DNA of 64,000 nucleotides from an uncultured Eisenbergiella sp. (lineage in GTDB: Bacteria > Bacillota > Clostridia > Lachnospirales > Lachnospiraceae). Where the stretch lies: contig CAJUEL010000010.1 of NCBI GenBank assembly GCA_910585455.1, positions 57,911 to 121,910 of the forward strand, read 5' to 3'. This document shows, piece after piece, positions 8,412-16,285 of the stretch; positions within the stretch are counted from its first letter, which is position 1, and every line of letters starts with the position of its first letter. The position numbers and the translations under genes were made by a program. The notes under the pieces are model-generated. The model did no database searches, was not told the origin of the DNA, and saw only the letters and a list, made by a program, of their open reading frames with translations.

Positions 8412-9593
8412 CTACATCGTCTGTACGGTAACGGTCGCCATTTGCATGTCGGCTGCTGCCGCCGCAGTGCCGCCGGTGGCAGCAGCCGCCGGAGCTGCCA
8501 CAGCCGGTGTTGCGCCGGAATCAACGGCGCCTGTCGGAGACAGACCGACCGCCTCGGCGATCTGATTGAACTCCTGCTGCGCCTCCCGCTGCTCATCCCG
8601 GTCACGAAGCCCGGGAAGATCCGGCGTAACGAAAATTCTGGCATGCTCCTTCGCGCGCCGCTTGATCTGCCGCTCCTTTAACTCCCGTTCCACCTGCAGA
8701 CGTTTTTTCTCTTCCTTTGCCTTTTTGAGCTTCTCCGCCCGCGCCTTCAATTCGCCCTCTTCCTTCACCTGACGGATTTTTGTACGCGCACAGCGGATCA
8801 CGTAATCCATCTGGGCGACTGCAGCCGACCTTTCCTTTTTATCATAGCTGCTGTTGTTGCCGATCTGCGCTCTTTTGGCATACACACCGGAAATGAAGGA
8901 ACGGATAGAACGGTCATTAAATGCCCGGCAAAGCTTCGCCATATCCCTTCCCGACTGATAATTGATCTTCTTTTTAATTTTAATCGTGGGCTTTTCCCGG
9001 GCTTCCTTGAGCTTCTCCAGCATCTTCCGGACGCCCTCCATCTCCATTTCTTCCTTCTTTTTGACCGGATCGAAATCTTCGGCTTCATTGCCCTGCGGCA
9101 TGCCGGGAATCAAAGTCCCCTGCTGCGCCTCTGCAGCAGCCTCCATCGTCCAGGTAAAGCCTTCTCCATTGTCTGACAGCACCGCGCCTGCGCCGTCGCT
9201 TCCGGCTATCAATGCCTGATTGATCTCCTGCTTTGCCTGCGCCAGCATCTCGCTCCCCTGCTGGAAGGATTCTTCTCCTTCCGCCATCCAGTCAAGAAAG
9301 TCACGGGATACCACAATAAAGCCTCCCTTTCCGCACTGCCGGGCAAGCTGCGTCACTGCATCCTCGTTCATTTCATCATCCCGCAGCAAAAATCTGACGG
9401 AAGGAAATCCGCTGCATATCTCCTTCCAGACCTTCCCCGTCCGTCCGATATCCTCAACAGAGGTGAAGCTGTCCTTACGTCCCTGTATACCGAACGCATT
9501 CTGTATCTGCGTTTCCGGATTTTTGAATCTGGCATTTTCTTCCACAGCAGTCCATGCCGCCTGCTGCCCATAACCAATCTGCCCTATCTTCAT
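8412..9593 (-). CDS. unknown charged protein next to motility genes
   Basis: 393 residues; I do not recognise the family with certainty. The N-terminal half looks globular (segments SGFPSVRFLLRDDEM and KGGFIVVSRDFLDWMAEG). Residues about 180-345 are very rich in Lys, Arg and Glu and likely form long coiled coil (KKKEEMEMEGVRKMLEKLKE). The C-terminus is an Ala/Gly tract (PAVAAPAAAATGGTAAAAA). No signal peptide or membrane segment. ATG is preceded by GGAGG. It is transcribed divergently from the PilZ gene and followed by the long hairpin, so it seems to be a single-gene unit. Confidence 0.75.
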   Translation of the reverse strand: MKIGQIGYGQQAAWTAVEENARFKNPETQIQNAFGIQGRKDSFTSVEDIGRTGKVWKEICSGFPSVRFLLRDDEMNEDAVTQLARQCGKGGFIVVSRDFLDWMAEGEESFQQGSEMLAQAKQEINQALIAGSDGAGAVLSDNGEGFTWTMEAAAEAQQGTLIPGMPQGNEAEDFDPVKKKEEMEMEGVRKMLEKLKEAREKPTIKIKKKINYQSGRDMAKLCRAFNDRSIRSFISGVYAKRAQIGNNSSYDKKERSAAVAQMDYVIRCARTKIRQVKEEGELKARAEKLKKAKEEKKRLQVERELKERQIKRRAKEHARIFVTPDLPGLRDRDEQREAQQEFNQIAEAVGLSPTGAVDSGATPAVAAPAAAATGGTAAAAADMQMATVTVQTM

Positions 9594-9625
9594 AGCGATC
9601 CTCCCTGATGCTAAAAGCAGTTATC

Positions 9626-9666
9626 CCGTCCGTATTTTTATATCCTTCTCTTAAGTTTACGGACGG
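9626..9666. promoter_or_regulatory. inverted repeat in divergent promoter region
   Basis: CCGTCCGTA (9626-9634) and TACGGACGG (9658-9666), perfect 9-base arms 23 bases apart. The right arm overlaps the region between the boxes of the sigma-28 promoter for the PilZ gene, so it could be an operator for the divergent genes. Function inferred only from position. Confidence 0.4.
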
Positions 9667-9678
9667 AAATGTCGATAA
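9652..9678 (+). promoter_or_regulatory. sigma-28 promoter of the PilZ gene
   Basis: TAAG, 15 bases, GTCGATAA, ending 37 bases before the start codon. Fits the flagellar sigma-28 pattern seen at six other places here. Confidence 0.7.
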
Positions 9679-9715
9679 TAAATAGAATAAACGTATTTAC
9701 AGATGGAGGTTTCCT

Positions 9716-10108
9716 ATGGCTGCAAACAATCAAGATCAAAACCGGCGGGCTGATTTCAGACTTACCCTTTCCCTTCCGATCAGCATAAGCTTTATCGACC
9801 CCAAAACCCGGAGAACCCGGCGCATTACCTGTCATACCAATAACCTTTCGGTAGGCGGTCTTTTTATCATCACAAAGCAGCAGCTTCCCGCTTCCCTGCA
9901 TTTCATCGTCCGTTTCCAGACCCGGGAGCTTCCCTTTGCTCCGCAGGCTTTTATCCTGATGGAAAGACGGATCGATGGTGAAAATTACGGATACGCCTGT
10001 AAATTTGAAAATATCTCCGAAGAAATCGAAGGGCAGATTCGAGGCTACCTGTATCGTCAGGAGACTCTGCAGAGACGTATCCAGAAAGAACGTGAAGAAG
10101 CGGAATAA
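9716..10108 (+). CDS. PilZ-domain c-di-GMP receptor
   Basis: Single-domain PilZ protein of 130 residues, predicted to bind cyclic di-GMP in the cytoplasm and adjust motility. Both ligand motifs are intact: the arginine motif NRRADFR (near residue 10) and NNLSVGG (near residue 42). There is no YcgR-type N-terminal domain. ATG is preceded by GGAGG and by a sigma-28-type promoter, so it should be made with late flagellar genes. The C-terminal 25 residues are a charged helix (ETLQRRIQKEREEAE). Confidence 0.92.
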   Translation: MAANNQDQNRRADFRLTLSLPISISFIDPKTRRTRRITCHTNNLSVGGLFIITKQQLPASLHFIVRFQTRELPFAPQAFILMERRIDGENYGYACKFENISEEIEGQIRGYLYRQETLQRRIQKEREEAE

Positions 10109-10183
10109 CTTTTTACATAGAGAACCCAAATCTTCGTCCGATCGCGCCCGTGTCTTTTATGACGCCGCTATCGCAATATAAGA

Positions 10184-10263
10184 GTGCGCCGCTATGCTCC
10201 CGTGACAGTCAGACAAGCCGTATCACTACGGCTTTACCTGATCTACTTTGAGAAGTGGCGCAC
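10184..10263. other. nested stem structure between convergent genes
   Basis: Outer stem GTGCGCCGCT / AGTGGCGCAC (10 pairs, one G-U), middle TCAG / CTGA, inner GCCGTA / TACGGC with a 4-base loop. It lies in the 163-bp space between the stops of the PilZ gene and the YjfB-like gene. It may be a two-way terminator, though T-runs are poor, or a structured RNA. Confidence 0.45.
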
Positions 10264-10271
10264 ATTTCTGT

Positions 10272-10463
10272 TCAGGCCTTTACGTCAATAATGTGCCCGT
10301 TGGACACTGTCTGGGCAGCTGCATCCATCATCTGATAGAGCCCTTCCGCCATCTCCTCACCGGTTTCCATCGTCTTTTTTGCCATCGCCAGACCGATATT
10401 CATCTGTAGCTGACTGCTGGCAAGGCTCATGCTCATCGCCGCAATATCCATGCTTAAATCCAT
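10272..10463 (-). CDS. YjfB-like putative motility protein
   Basis: 63-residue protein resembling the YjfB family found beside flagellar genes in Firmicutes. It is a predicted amphipathic helix rich in Met and Ala (AAMSMSLASSQLQMNIGLAM) with no Cys or membrane span, and it ends in the conserved-looking GHIIDVKA. Function in the family is unknown. The start has GGGAGG upstream and a sigma-28-type promoter, so it is likely a late flagellar gene. Confidence 0.8.
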   Translation of the reverse strand: MDLSMDIAAMSMSLASSQLQMNIGLAMAKKTMETGEEMAEGLYQMMDAAAQTVSNGHIIDVKA

Positions 10464-10505
10464 AATTGATTCCTCCCATCCTGAATTCTTTCCTATTTAT
10501 ATATA

Positions 10506-10532
10506 ATATCGGTAATTTCTCAAAAAGCTTTA
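10506..10532 (-). promoter_or_regulatory. sigma-28 promoter of the YjfB-like gene
   Basis: Minus strand TAAA, 15 bases, ACCGATAT, about 40 bases before the start codon. Among the best sigma-28 matches in the window. Confidence 0.75.
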
Positions 10533-10612
10533 GTCCCTTTTCCGGGGGCCGACCATTCCTGTGCCTGCTGCGCTCTCCCGCTTTAAACCGTCTGCGTCTA
10601 TCGAGGGAGGCC

Positions 10613-10987
10613 CTATTCCTGCGCCTCTTCCTCTTCCCCGGCTTCCGCTTCCTCCGCTTCGCTCCCGCTCCAATCTGCTTCTTCCTCATCAGCCTTTGCT
10701 TCTATACTTTTTTGCTTCTCCGGGGCAAAACGCAGGAAATAAGCATAAATATCGACCACCGCCTGATATAATTCCTCCGGTATTTCGCTGCCCAGCTCCA
10801 GCTGGGTCAAAATGGTGGCGAGGGATTCATCCTCATACACCGGAACGCCGCTTTCTCCGGCGACCTCCACGATTTTTTCTGCCATATATCCCATGCCCGA
10901 TGCGACCACGATCGGCGCGCGCTGCTTCTCTTCATTATAGCTTAAAGCCACCGCCTTTTTATTCAGCGTATTCCTAAACCCTGACAT
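10613..10987 (-). CDS. FlhB C-terminal-domain homologue (YlqH type)
   Basis: 124 residues matching only the cytoplasmic substrate-switch domain of FlhB: KKAVALSYNEEKQRAPIVVA, then a VPVYEDESLATIL segment like FlhB's VYVIENRPLARAL, then EIPEELYQAVVDIYAYFL. It lacks membrane helices and the NPTH autocleavage site, and ends in an acidic Glu/Ala tail. The start at 10987 was chosen because GGAGG is 10 bases upstream; an ATG nine bases earlier is too close. It overlaps the end of the FliK-like gene. In Bacillus a similar pair is called ylqG-ylqH. Its job is presumably in export specificity, but this is inferred. Confidence 0.85.
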   Translation of the reverse strand: MSGFRNTLNKKAVALSYNEEKQRAPIVVASGMGYMAEKIVEVAGESGVPVYEDESLATILTQLELGSEIPEELYQAVVDIYAYFLRFAPEKQKSIEAKADEEEADWSGSEAEEAEAGEEEEAQE

Positions 10988-12635
10988 TGACTGCATTCCT
11001 CCGTTCCACAATTTTGGGGAAGGCTTCCGTCAAAGGAATCGATTCTTTGCTGGAGCCTGTCACAAAGGTTTCCACCCGGATATCATTCTCCGATAAAATC
11101 CTGCTGACGTTTTCCCTGATTTCTTCATCCTTATCCTGATATGCGTCCGGATAATCCAGCTGCAGGTGCATCCTTCCGTCCTTATACAGGAAAAAGAGAT
11201 CAAAAAAGCCAACCTCCTCAATATCAAATTTTACCAGCATCTTAACCGCTTTGCCTTCTCCCGGCGTATCCTGCGCATTCTGCGCATCCGGATCCACCCA
11301 CATCTCGGAATACAGCAGCCGTCCGTCCACCACCATCGGCAGCACCATATGTAACACCGGCATATATACGCTCTCACCCAACAGCGAATTATTCACAAAA
11401 TTCTGAATCACCTGCCGCGTTTCCACCCCGGCTTCACCCTTGACGCCCGATTTGAGCATCTGGATAAATCCTTTGGTCCATTCCTCCTTCTGGCTGTCAT
11501 CCGCGGTTTTGCGCAGGAAATCCTCCAGCATCTTCGGATCATTTAAGCCATCAAAAATCTTCTGGAAATCCGAATGCCCCATAAGCTTCATGAAAGCGCT
11601 CTTTAAGCCTTCCATGCTGCCGTTTTCATAGCGGGAAAGCTGATATGCCATCTGCACCGTCAAATTCCTTAAACCGCCCCGGTTATGGGTCGCGGTAATA
11701 TATTTATTCAGATATGGTAAAATCCTGTCCTTCAAAAAGGCGGCGCTTTCCTCCGTCCTGCCCTTCATGATGCTGCCTTCCATCGACTGCCTCGTGGGCA
11801 GCTCCTGCCTGGGCGCCTCCTTCTGTGCCGGAGCGTTCTCCTGCTTTGCTGCTTCTTCGGGCTGCTTTTCCTGCAAAAGCGCCTCATCGGCAGGCGCTTC
11901 CCCGGCGGCCTTTTCCTCCGCCGCTGTCTGCTCCTCCGCCACAGTCTGCTGCGCCGTCATCTTTTCCTCATCCGGAAATTGCTGTAACAGCGCCTCCTTC
12001 TGCGCCGCCATCTGCTCCTTAAGCTCTTCCATCATTTTGTCCAGCTCTGCCGCCGGACCGGAAAACATGTGCTTCTGGCTTTCCTTCAGCGCCGCCATCA
12101 TCGTCCGCATAATATGATCCCCGGAAGCCATATCCACGTATTTTTTCAAAAAATCCAGAATGCCGGATTTGAGGTCCACGGATGTGGTTTCCCGGAATGC
12201 CTGCCGGATCAGATCGAAAAAAGGTCCCTTAAAACGCATCGAAACATCCACCTGCTCCTGCAGATATGATGCCATATCGGATTCCTTTATGCCAATTTTT
12301 GAAAAAAAATACTCCAGTACGCCAGATTCCTCCGAAGAAATGCCGTACCTCGCCAAATCCCCCATCCGTTCCTGCAAAAGGCGCGCCAGATTCTCCACCG
12401 CATCCGGATTTTCCTTCATCAGCCGGACAAAATTGCTGAAATTCGACTCATAATTGAGCTGCTTCATCTGGGAATCCCTGCCGGCATCGTTCCTGCCGTC
12501 CGGGCGCACAACCTTCTCCGGTATGACAGGAGCCTGTATATTCGTCGCTTCCGGATTGGTCAGCGGATTATTTTTCAGGTTATTGGGATTGTCATATCCG
12601 GTCAAAGGAGTGGTGACTTTTAAAATATTTGACAT
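10974..12635 (-). CDS. FliK-like flagellar protein (YlqG type)
   Basis: 553 residues. Three parts: an alpha-helical N-terminal half (residues 60-220), a Gln/Glu/Ala linker (about 225-290), and a C-terminal domain whose pattern resembles the FliK hook-length domain (VKFDIEEVGFFDLFFLYKDG, then NVSRILSENDIRVETFV). The family link is weak from residues alone; it is strengthened by the FlhB-tail gene that overlaps its 3' end, the same pairing as ylqG-ylqH of Bacillus. Transcribed divergently from cheA. ATG has GGAG upstream. No signal peptide. Confidence 0.65.
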   Translation of the reverse strand: MSNILKVTTPLTGYDNPNNLKNNPLTNPEATNIQAPVIPEKVVRPDGRNDAGRDSQMKQLNYESNFSNFVRLMKENPDAVENLARLLQERMGDLARYGISSEESGVLEYFFSKIGIKESDMASYLQEQVDVSMRFKGPFFDLIRQAFRETTSVDLKSGILDFLKKYVDMASGDHIMRTMMAALKESQKHMFSGPAAELDKMMEELKEQMAAQKEALLQQFPDEEKMTAQQTVAEEQTAAEEKAAGEAPADEALLQEKQPEEAAKQENAPAQKEAPRQELPTRQSMEGSIMKGRTEESAAFLKDRILPYLNKYITATHNRGGLRNLTVQMAYQLSRYENGSMEGLKSAFMKLMGHSDFQKIFDGLNDPKMLEDFLRKTADDSQKEEWTKGFIQMLKSGVKGEAGVETRQVIQNFVNNSLLGESVYMPVLHMVLPMVVDGRLLYSEMWVDPDAQNAQDTPGEGKAVKMLVKFDIEEVGFFDLFFLYKDGRMHLQLDYPDAYQDKDEEIRENVSRILSENDIRVETFVTGSSKESIPLTEAFPKIVERRNAVNVRV

Positions 12636-12651
12636 TTTTCTTCTGCTCCAA

Positions 12652-12678
12652 TTATTTTCTTAATTTTTTTGCCGATAT
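12652..12678 (+). promoter_or_regulatory. sigma-28 promoter of the cheAWRB operon
   Basis: TTAT, 15 bases, GCCGATAT, 69 bases before the cheA start. The -10 box is perfect; the -35 is the TTAT variant that also occurs at 62288-62371. Confidence 0.6.
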
Positions 12679-12746
12679 AGTATATATGTCATGCATATTT
12701 TGCATATGGACTTCACTTTAAATTTGACAGATAAGGCGGTGTAATT

Positions 12747-14825
12747 ATGGACAACTCTCTGGACAACTTACTTGATACCTATCTATTCGAATCGAACACC
12801 CTGCTGGAACAGCTCGATGAACTGCTGATCACTGCGGAGAAAAACCGTGATTTCACTTCGGATGACGTAAATGAAATCTTCCGGATCATGCACACCATCA
12901 AGGGTTCCTCCGCCATGCTGGAATTCAATTCCCTCATGACGATTGCCCATCACATTGAGGATCTGTTCTTCTATATCCGTGAACACGGCATGGAGGGTAT
13001 GGACAGCACCCTGAAAACGGATTTGTTCAATCTCATGTTCAAATCCACTGACCAGCTCCGGGAAGAAATCCACAAGGTGGAAAATAACGAACCACTCAGT
13101 ACTAATATCGACAGCATAATCTCGGAAATTAATAGCTTCCTTGATAAAATCAGCGGATCCCAGTCCGATGCGCCTGCACAGGAGCAGCAGGCTGCAGGCA
13201 GCGCGTCTGCCGCTGCCCCCGCAGATGAACTGCCTGAGGATAACGGCGCCTGCTTTATCCGCGTGTTCTTTGACGAAGGCTGTGGGATGGAGAATCTGCG
13301 CGCTTTTATGCTCGTTACCGCTCTGCGGGATGTCAATCCGGATTTCCGTTTCTATCCTGCGGATATTGAGACGAACAGCGATTCCTCCGAAAGCATTATT
13401 CAGCGCGGCTTTTTCATCGCTTATGACGCCAGGGAAGCTGCTGAAATCGGCACTTCCATCGTAAAGGACGCGGGCAATATCCAGTCCTATGAGATCATCG
13501 ATAATCCGAAGGCTGCCGCCGCGAAGCCGGCAGAGACCGCTGCGGCTCCTGTTGTCGAGAATGCTCCCGCAAAGGCTGCCGCGCCTGCGCCTGCGCCGGC
13601 AAAGGCTGCTGCCAAGCCTGCCGCTCATGGTGGCGCAAAGCAGAACCTGATTTCCGTAAACCTTTCCAAGCTGGACAGTCTGATGGCGCTGGTCGGCGAA
13701 ATCGTCATCACGGAAGCCATGGTGGTTTCCTCTCCTGAGCTTAAGGATTTGAAGCTGGATAACTTCCAGAAGAATACCAGGCAGCTGCGCAAGCTGACTG
13801 ACGAACTGCAGGATATCACCACCTCCCTGCGCATGGTTCCCATTTCTGCCACCTTCCAGAAGATGAACCGTATCGTCCGTGATATGAAGCAGGAGCTGCA
13901 TAAGGACGTGCGCCTCACGATCATCGGAGAAGAAACGGAAGTGGATAAGGGCGTTGTGGACAATATCAGCGACCCGATCATGCACATCGTCCGCAATGCC
14001 ATGGACCACGGCATCGAGGATTCTCCGGAAGACCGTATCAAGGCGGGCAAGAATCCCCAGGCTGAGGTTACCCTCGCCGCGCATCATTCCGGCAATGAGG
14101 TCATCATCTCGGTTACGGATGACGGACGCGGCATGAATCCGGACGTAATTCTCGCCAAAGCGAAAGCCAACGGTCTTTTGACAAAGCCGGAAGAAGAATA
14201 CACCCAGAAGGAAATCCTTTCCTTTATTATGATGCCAGGCTTCTCCACCAACAAGGAAGTGACGGAATATTCCGGGCGCGGCGTTGGCATGGACGTGGTA
14301 AAACGGAACGTGGAGGCGATCGGCGGCACTGTCGTCATCACGAGTGAATTCGGTCAGGGCAGTACCATGACCCTGAAAATTCCGCTCACGATGGCAATCA
14401 CGGACGGCATGGAGATTTCGGTAGGAAGCTCCATCTTTACCATTCCGATTTCCAATGTGATCCGTTCCTTTAAGGTCAAGCCCGAGGATGTCACCTACGA
14501 TTCTGAGGGGCACGAGCTCATCCGCTGTATGGATGCCTTTTATCCGCTCATCCGCCTGCATCGGCTGTACAATATAGACACGGAAATTGTCAATGCCACC
14601 GATGGTCTGATCATGCTGGTGGAGGCAAGCGAACAATCCTACTGCCTGCTCATTGATGAGCTGCTGGGAGAACAGCAGGTTGTGGTAAAGCCGCTTCCTG
14701 AGTACTTAAACCATTTCAACATCAAGGATTCCGGCATCAGCGGTTGTACCATTCTGGGTGACGGTAATATCAGCATCATCCTGGATGTTCTGAACCTGTA
14801 CCATGCGGCGCAGGCCACTCTTTAA
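12747..14825 (+). CDS. cheA: chemotaxis histidine kinase CheA
   Basis: 692-residue receptor-coupled kinase that phosphorylates CheY and CheB. Domains in order: HPt (P1) with the phosphorylated His49 in MHTIKGSSAML, a response-regulator-binding P2 region (about 165-250), an Ala/Pro linker, P3 dimerisation helices (NLSKLDSLMALVGEIVI), the HATPase P4 domain with N-box NAMDHGIE, G1 DDGRGMN and G2 GRGVGMDVV, and a CheW-like P5 domain at the C-terminus. First gene of cheA-cheW-cheR-cheB. The start ATG follows AAGGCGG. No receptor gene is nearby. Confidence 0.97.
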   Translation: MDNSLDNLLDTYLFESNTLLEQLDELLITAEKNRDFTSDDVNEIFRIMHTIKGSSAMLEFNSLMTIAHHIEDLFFYIREHGMEGMDSTLKTDLFNLMFKSTDQLREEIHKVENNEPLSTNIDSIISEINSFLDKISGSQSDAPAQEQQAAGSASAAAPADELPEDNGACFIRVFFDEGCGMENLRAFMLVTALRDVNPDFRFYPADIETNSDSSESIIQRGFFIAYDAREAAEIGTSIVKDAGNIQSYEIIDNPKAAAAKPAETAAAPVVENAPAKAAAPAPAPAKAAAKPAAHGGAKQNLISVNLSKLDSLMALVGEIVITEAMVVSSPELKDLKLDNFQKNTRQLRKLTDELQDITTSLRMVPISATFQKMNRIVRDMKQELHKDVRLTIIGEETEVDKGVVDNISDPIMHIVRNAMDHGIEDSPEDRIKAGKNPQAEVTLAAHHSGNEVIISVTDDGRGMNPDVILAKAKANGLLTKPEEEYTQKEILSFIMMPGFSTNKEVTEYSGRGVGMDVVKRNVEAIGGTVVITSEFGQGSTMTLKIPLTMAITDGMEISVGSSIFTIPISNVIRSFKVKPEDVTYDSEGHELIRCMDAFYPLIRLHRLYNIDTEIVNATDGLIMLVEASEQSYCLLIDELLGEQQVVVKPLPEYLNHFNIKDSGISGCTILGDGNISIILDVLNLYHAAQATL

Positions 14826-14850
14826 TATGACATAATAGGAGGATATGAAC

Positions 14851-15333
14851 ATGCTTGACAACAATACCAATTTGACGGAAAACACGCCTGTCGATGACCT
14901 TGACGGCGAATTCGATGTGGAAGATACCAGTATCAGAAGCTTTCTTACCTTTATGTCAAACGGCTTAACCTATGGCGTGGATAATTCCTATGTGGTGGAA
15001 ATCGTAAACGATTATTCCCTCCGTCCGCTTCCCATGGTTCCCGATTACATCAGGGGTATTTTCAATCTGAGAGGCGAGGTGATTCCGGTCATCGATCTGC
15101 GCATGCGCCTGGGCTGCTACGACAATGTTTCATCCGATTGCACGCTGATCCTGAAAAATGACCATACCACGATCGGCCTGATCGTGGATCAGGTATCGCA
15201 GGTGCTCGACATCAATCTGCGCAAGACCGTGCCCATTCCGGTGGAAAACAAGCAGGAACTCACCAACCGCATGATTTCTCTTGCGGACGGCACCGTCATT
15301 TTAGTCCTCAATTTCGAAGCTCTTGTAGCATAA
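14851..15333 (+). CDS. cheW: chemotaxis coupling protein CheW
   Basis: 160-residue adaptor that links CheA to chemoreceptors. The CheW fold is clear: FMSNGLTYGVDNSYVVEIVN, then MVPDYIRGIFNLRGEVIPVI, then DLRMRLG. The ATG at 14851 is preferred because AGGAGG is eight bases upstream; the ATG at 14845 is only two bases from it. Lies 25 bp after cheA. Confidence 0.95.
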   Translation: MLDNNTNLTENTPVDDLDGEFDVEDTSIRSFLTFMSNGLTYGVDNSYVVEIVNDYSLRPLPMVPDYIRGIFNLRGEVIPVIDLRMRLGCYDNVSSDCTLILKNDHTTIGLIVDQVSQVLDINLRKTVPIPVENKQELTNRMISLADGTVILVLNFEALVA

Positions 15334-15358
15334 TTTTTATAAACGGGAGTAGATAACC

Positions 15359-16168
15359 ATGTTAACAATCAGTGATCAGGATTTTACACGTTTACACACC
15401 TTTATCAAACAAAAATACGGCATTGACCTTTCCAAGAAAAAGCAGCTCATTGTCGGCAGGCTTTCCAATGACATCATGGCAAGGGGATTTAACGATTTCT
15501 CTTCCTATGTCAATTACATCATGACCAAGGCAACGCCCTCCGACATTGACGGCATGCTCAATAAGCTGACGACCAACTATACATATTTCATGCGGGAAGA
15601 AGATCACTTCGCATTCTTCCGGGATACGATCCTTCCCTATCTGGAGCAGACAAAGAAAAACCGGGTGCTGAGCATCTGGAGCGCAGGCTGCTCCTCCGGA
15701 CAGGAGCCTTACACCATTTCCATGATTTTGAAGGAATATTTCGGTTCCAAGGCAGGGATGTGGGATACCCGGGTGCTCGCCACCGATATATCCCAGAACG
15801 CTCTTTCCGCCGCGCAGAACGCCCAGTATGACGAGGAATCCCTTTCCAAGCTTCCTGCCGGCTGGAAAACGAAATACTTCAACCGCACGCAGGAACCGGG
15901 CGTATGGACGGTCAAGCCGGAGTTAAAATCCAACGTCATTTTCAGAACCTTTAACCTGATGGAGCCTATCCGTTTCAAGATACCTTTTGATGTCATTTTC
16001 TGCCGTAATGTTATGATTTATTTTGATCAGGATACCAAGAACGCTCTGGTGAACCGTTTTTACGATGCGACTGTTCCCGGCGGCTACCTTCTGATCGGTC
16101 ATTCGGAAAGCATAGATAAGTCGGCAACCCGGTATAATTATGTGAAACCTGCCCTTTACAGAAAATAG
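15359..16168 (+). CDS. cheR: chemoreceptor methyltransferase CheR
   Basis: 269-residue S-adenosylmethionine-dependent glutamate methyltransferase for receptor adaptation. It has the N-terminal helical domain (LHTFIKQKYGIDLSKKKQ), the SAM-binding motif IWSAGCSSGQEPYTI, VLATDISQNAL and FDVIFCRNVMIYF. GGGAG precedes the ATG. Lies between cheW and cheB. Confidence 0.96.
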   Translation: MLTISDQDFTRLHTFIKQKYGIDLSKKKQLIVGRLSNDIMARGFNDFSSYVNYIMTKATPSDIDGMLNKLTTNYTYFMREEDHFAFFRDTILPYLEQTKKNRVLSIWSAGCSSGQEPYTISMILKEYFGSKAGMWDTRVLATDISQNALSAAQNAQYDEESLSKLPAGWKTKYFNRTQEPGVWTVKPELKSNVIFRTFNLMEPIRFKIPFDVIFCRNVMIYFDQDTKNALVNRFYDATVPGGYLLIGHSESIDKSATRYNYVKPALYRK

Positions 16169-16200
16169 AGGATGTAGTACAATTATCATAGAAGCTGGCT

Positions 16201-16243
16201 GAAACGGTGGTGCTTTGGGCGCTGCCGTTTCGTCGCCCCAAAC
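16201..16243 (+). promoter_or_regulatory. two mutually exclusive hairpins before cheB
   Basis: Stem A: GAAACGG (16201-16207) with CCGTTTC (16225-16231). Stem B: TTTGGGCG (16214-16221) with CGCCCCAAA (16234-16242), one base bulged. The arms overlap so both cannot form at once. They lie in the 117-bp cheR-cheB gap, the only long gap in this operon, and could act as an attenuator or a processing site. Confidence 0.4.
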
Positions 16244-16285
16244 GCTTCCTTATCATCAATCATCAAAAAGGACTGGTAAAATAAT

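Noticed and set aside
11767..12117. Cys/Ser/Ala-rich plus-strand frame
   Set aside because: It is the complement of the Ala/Glu linker of the FliK-like gene.
12693..12709. TGCATA direct repeat before cheA
   Set aside because: Two 6-base copies in A/T-rich DNA; chance is likely.
12783..14636. 617-codon open frame antisense to cheA
   Set aside because: It lies fully opposite cheA, has a His/Arg-rich composition of a complementary frame, no ribosome site and no recognisable domain.
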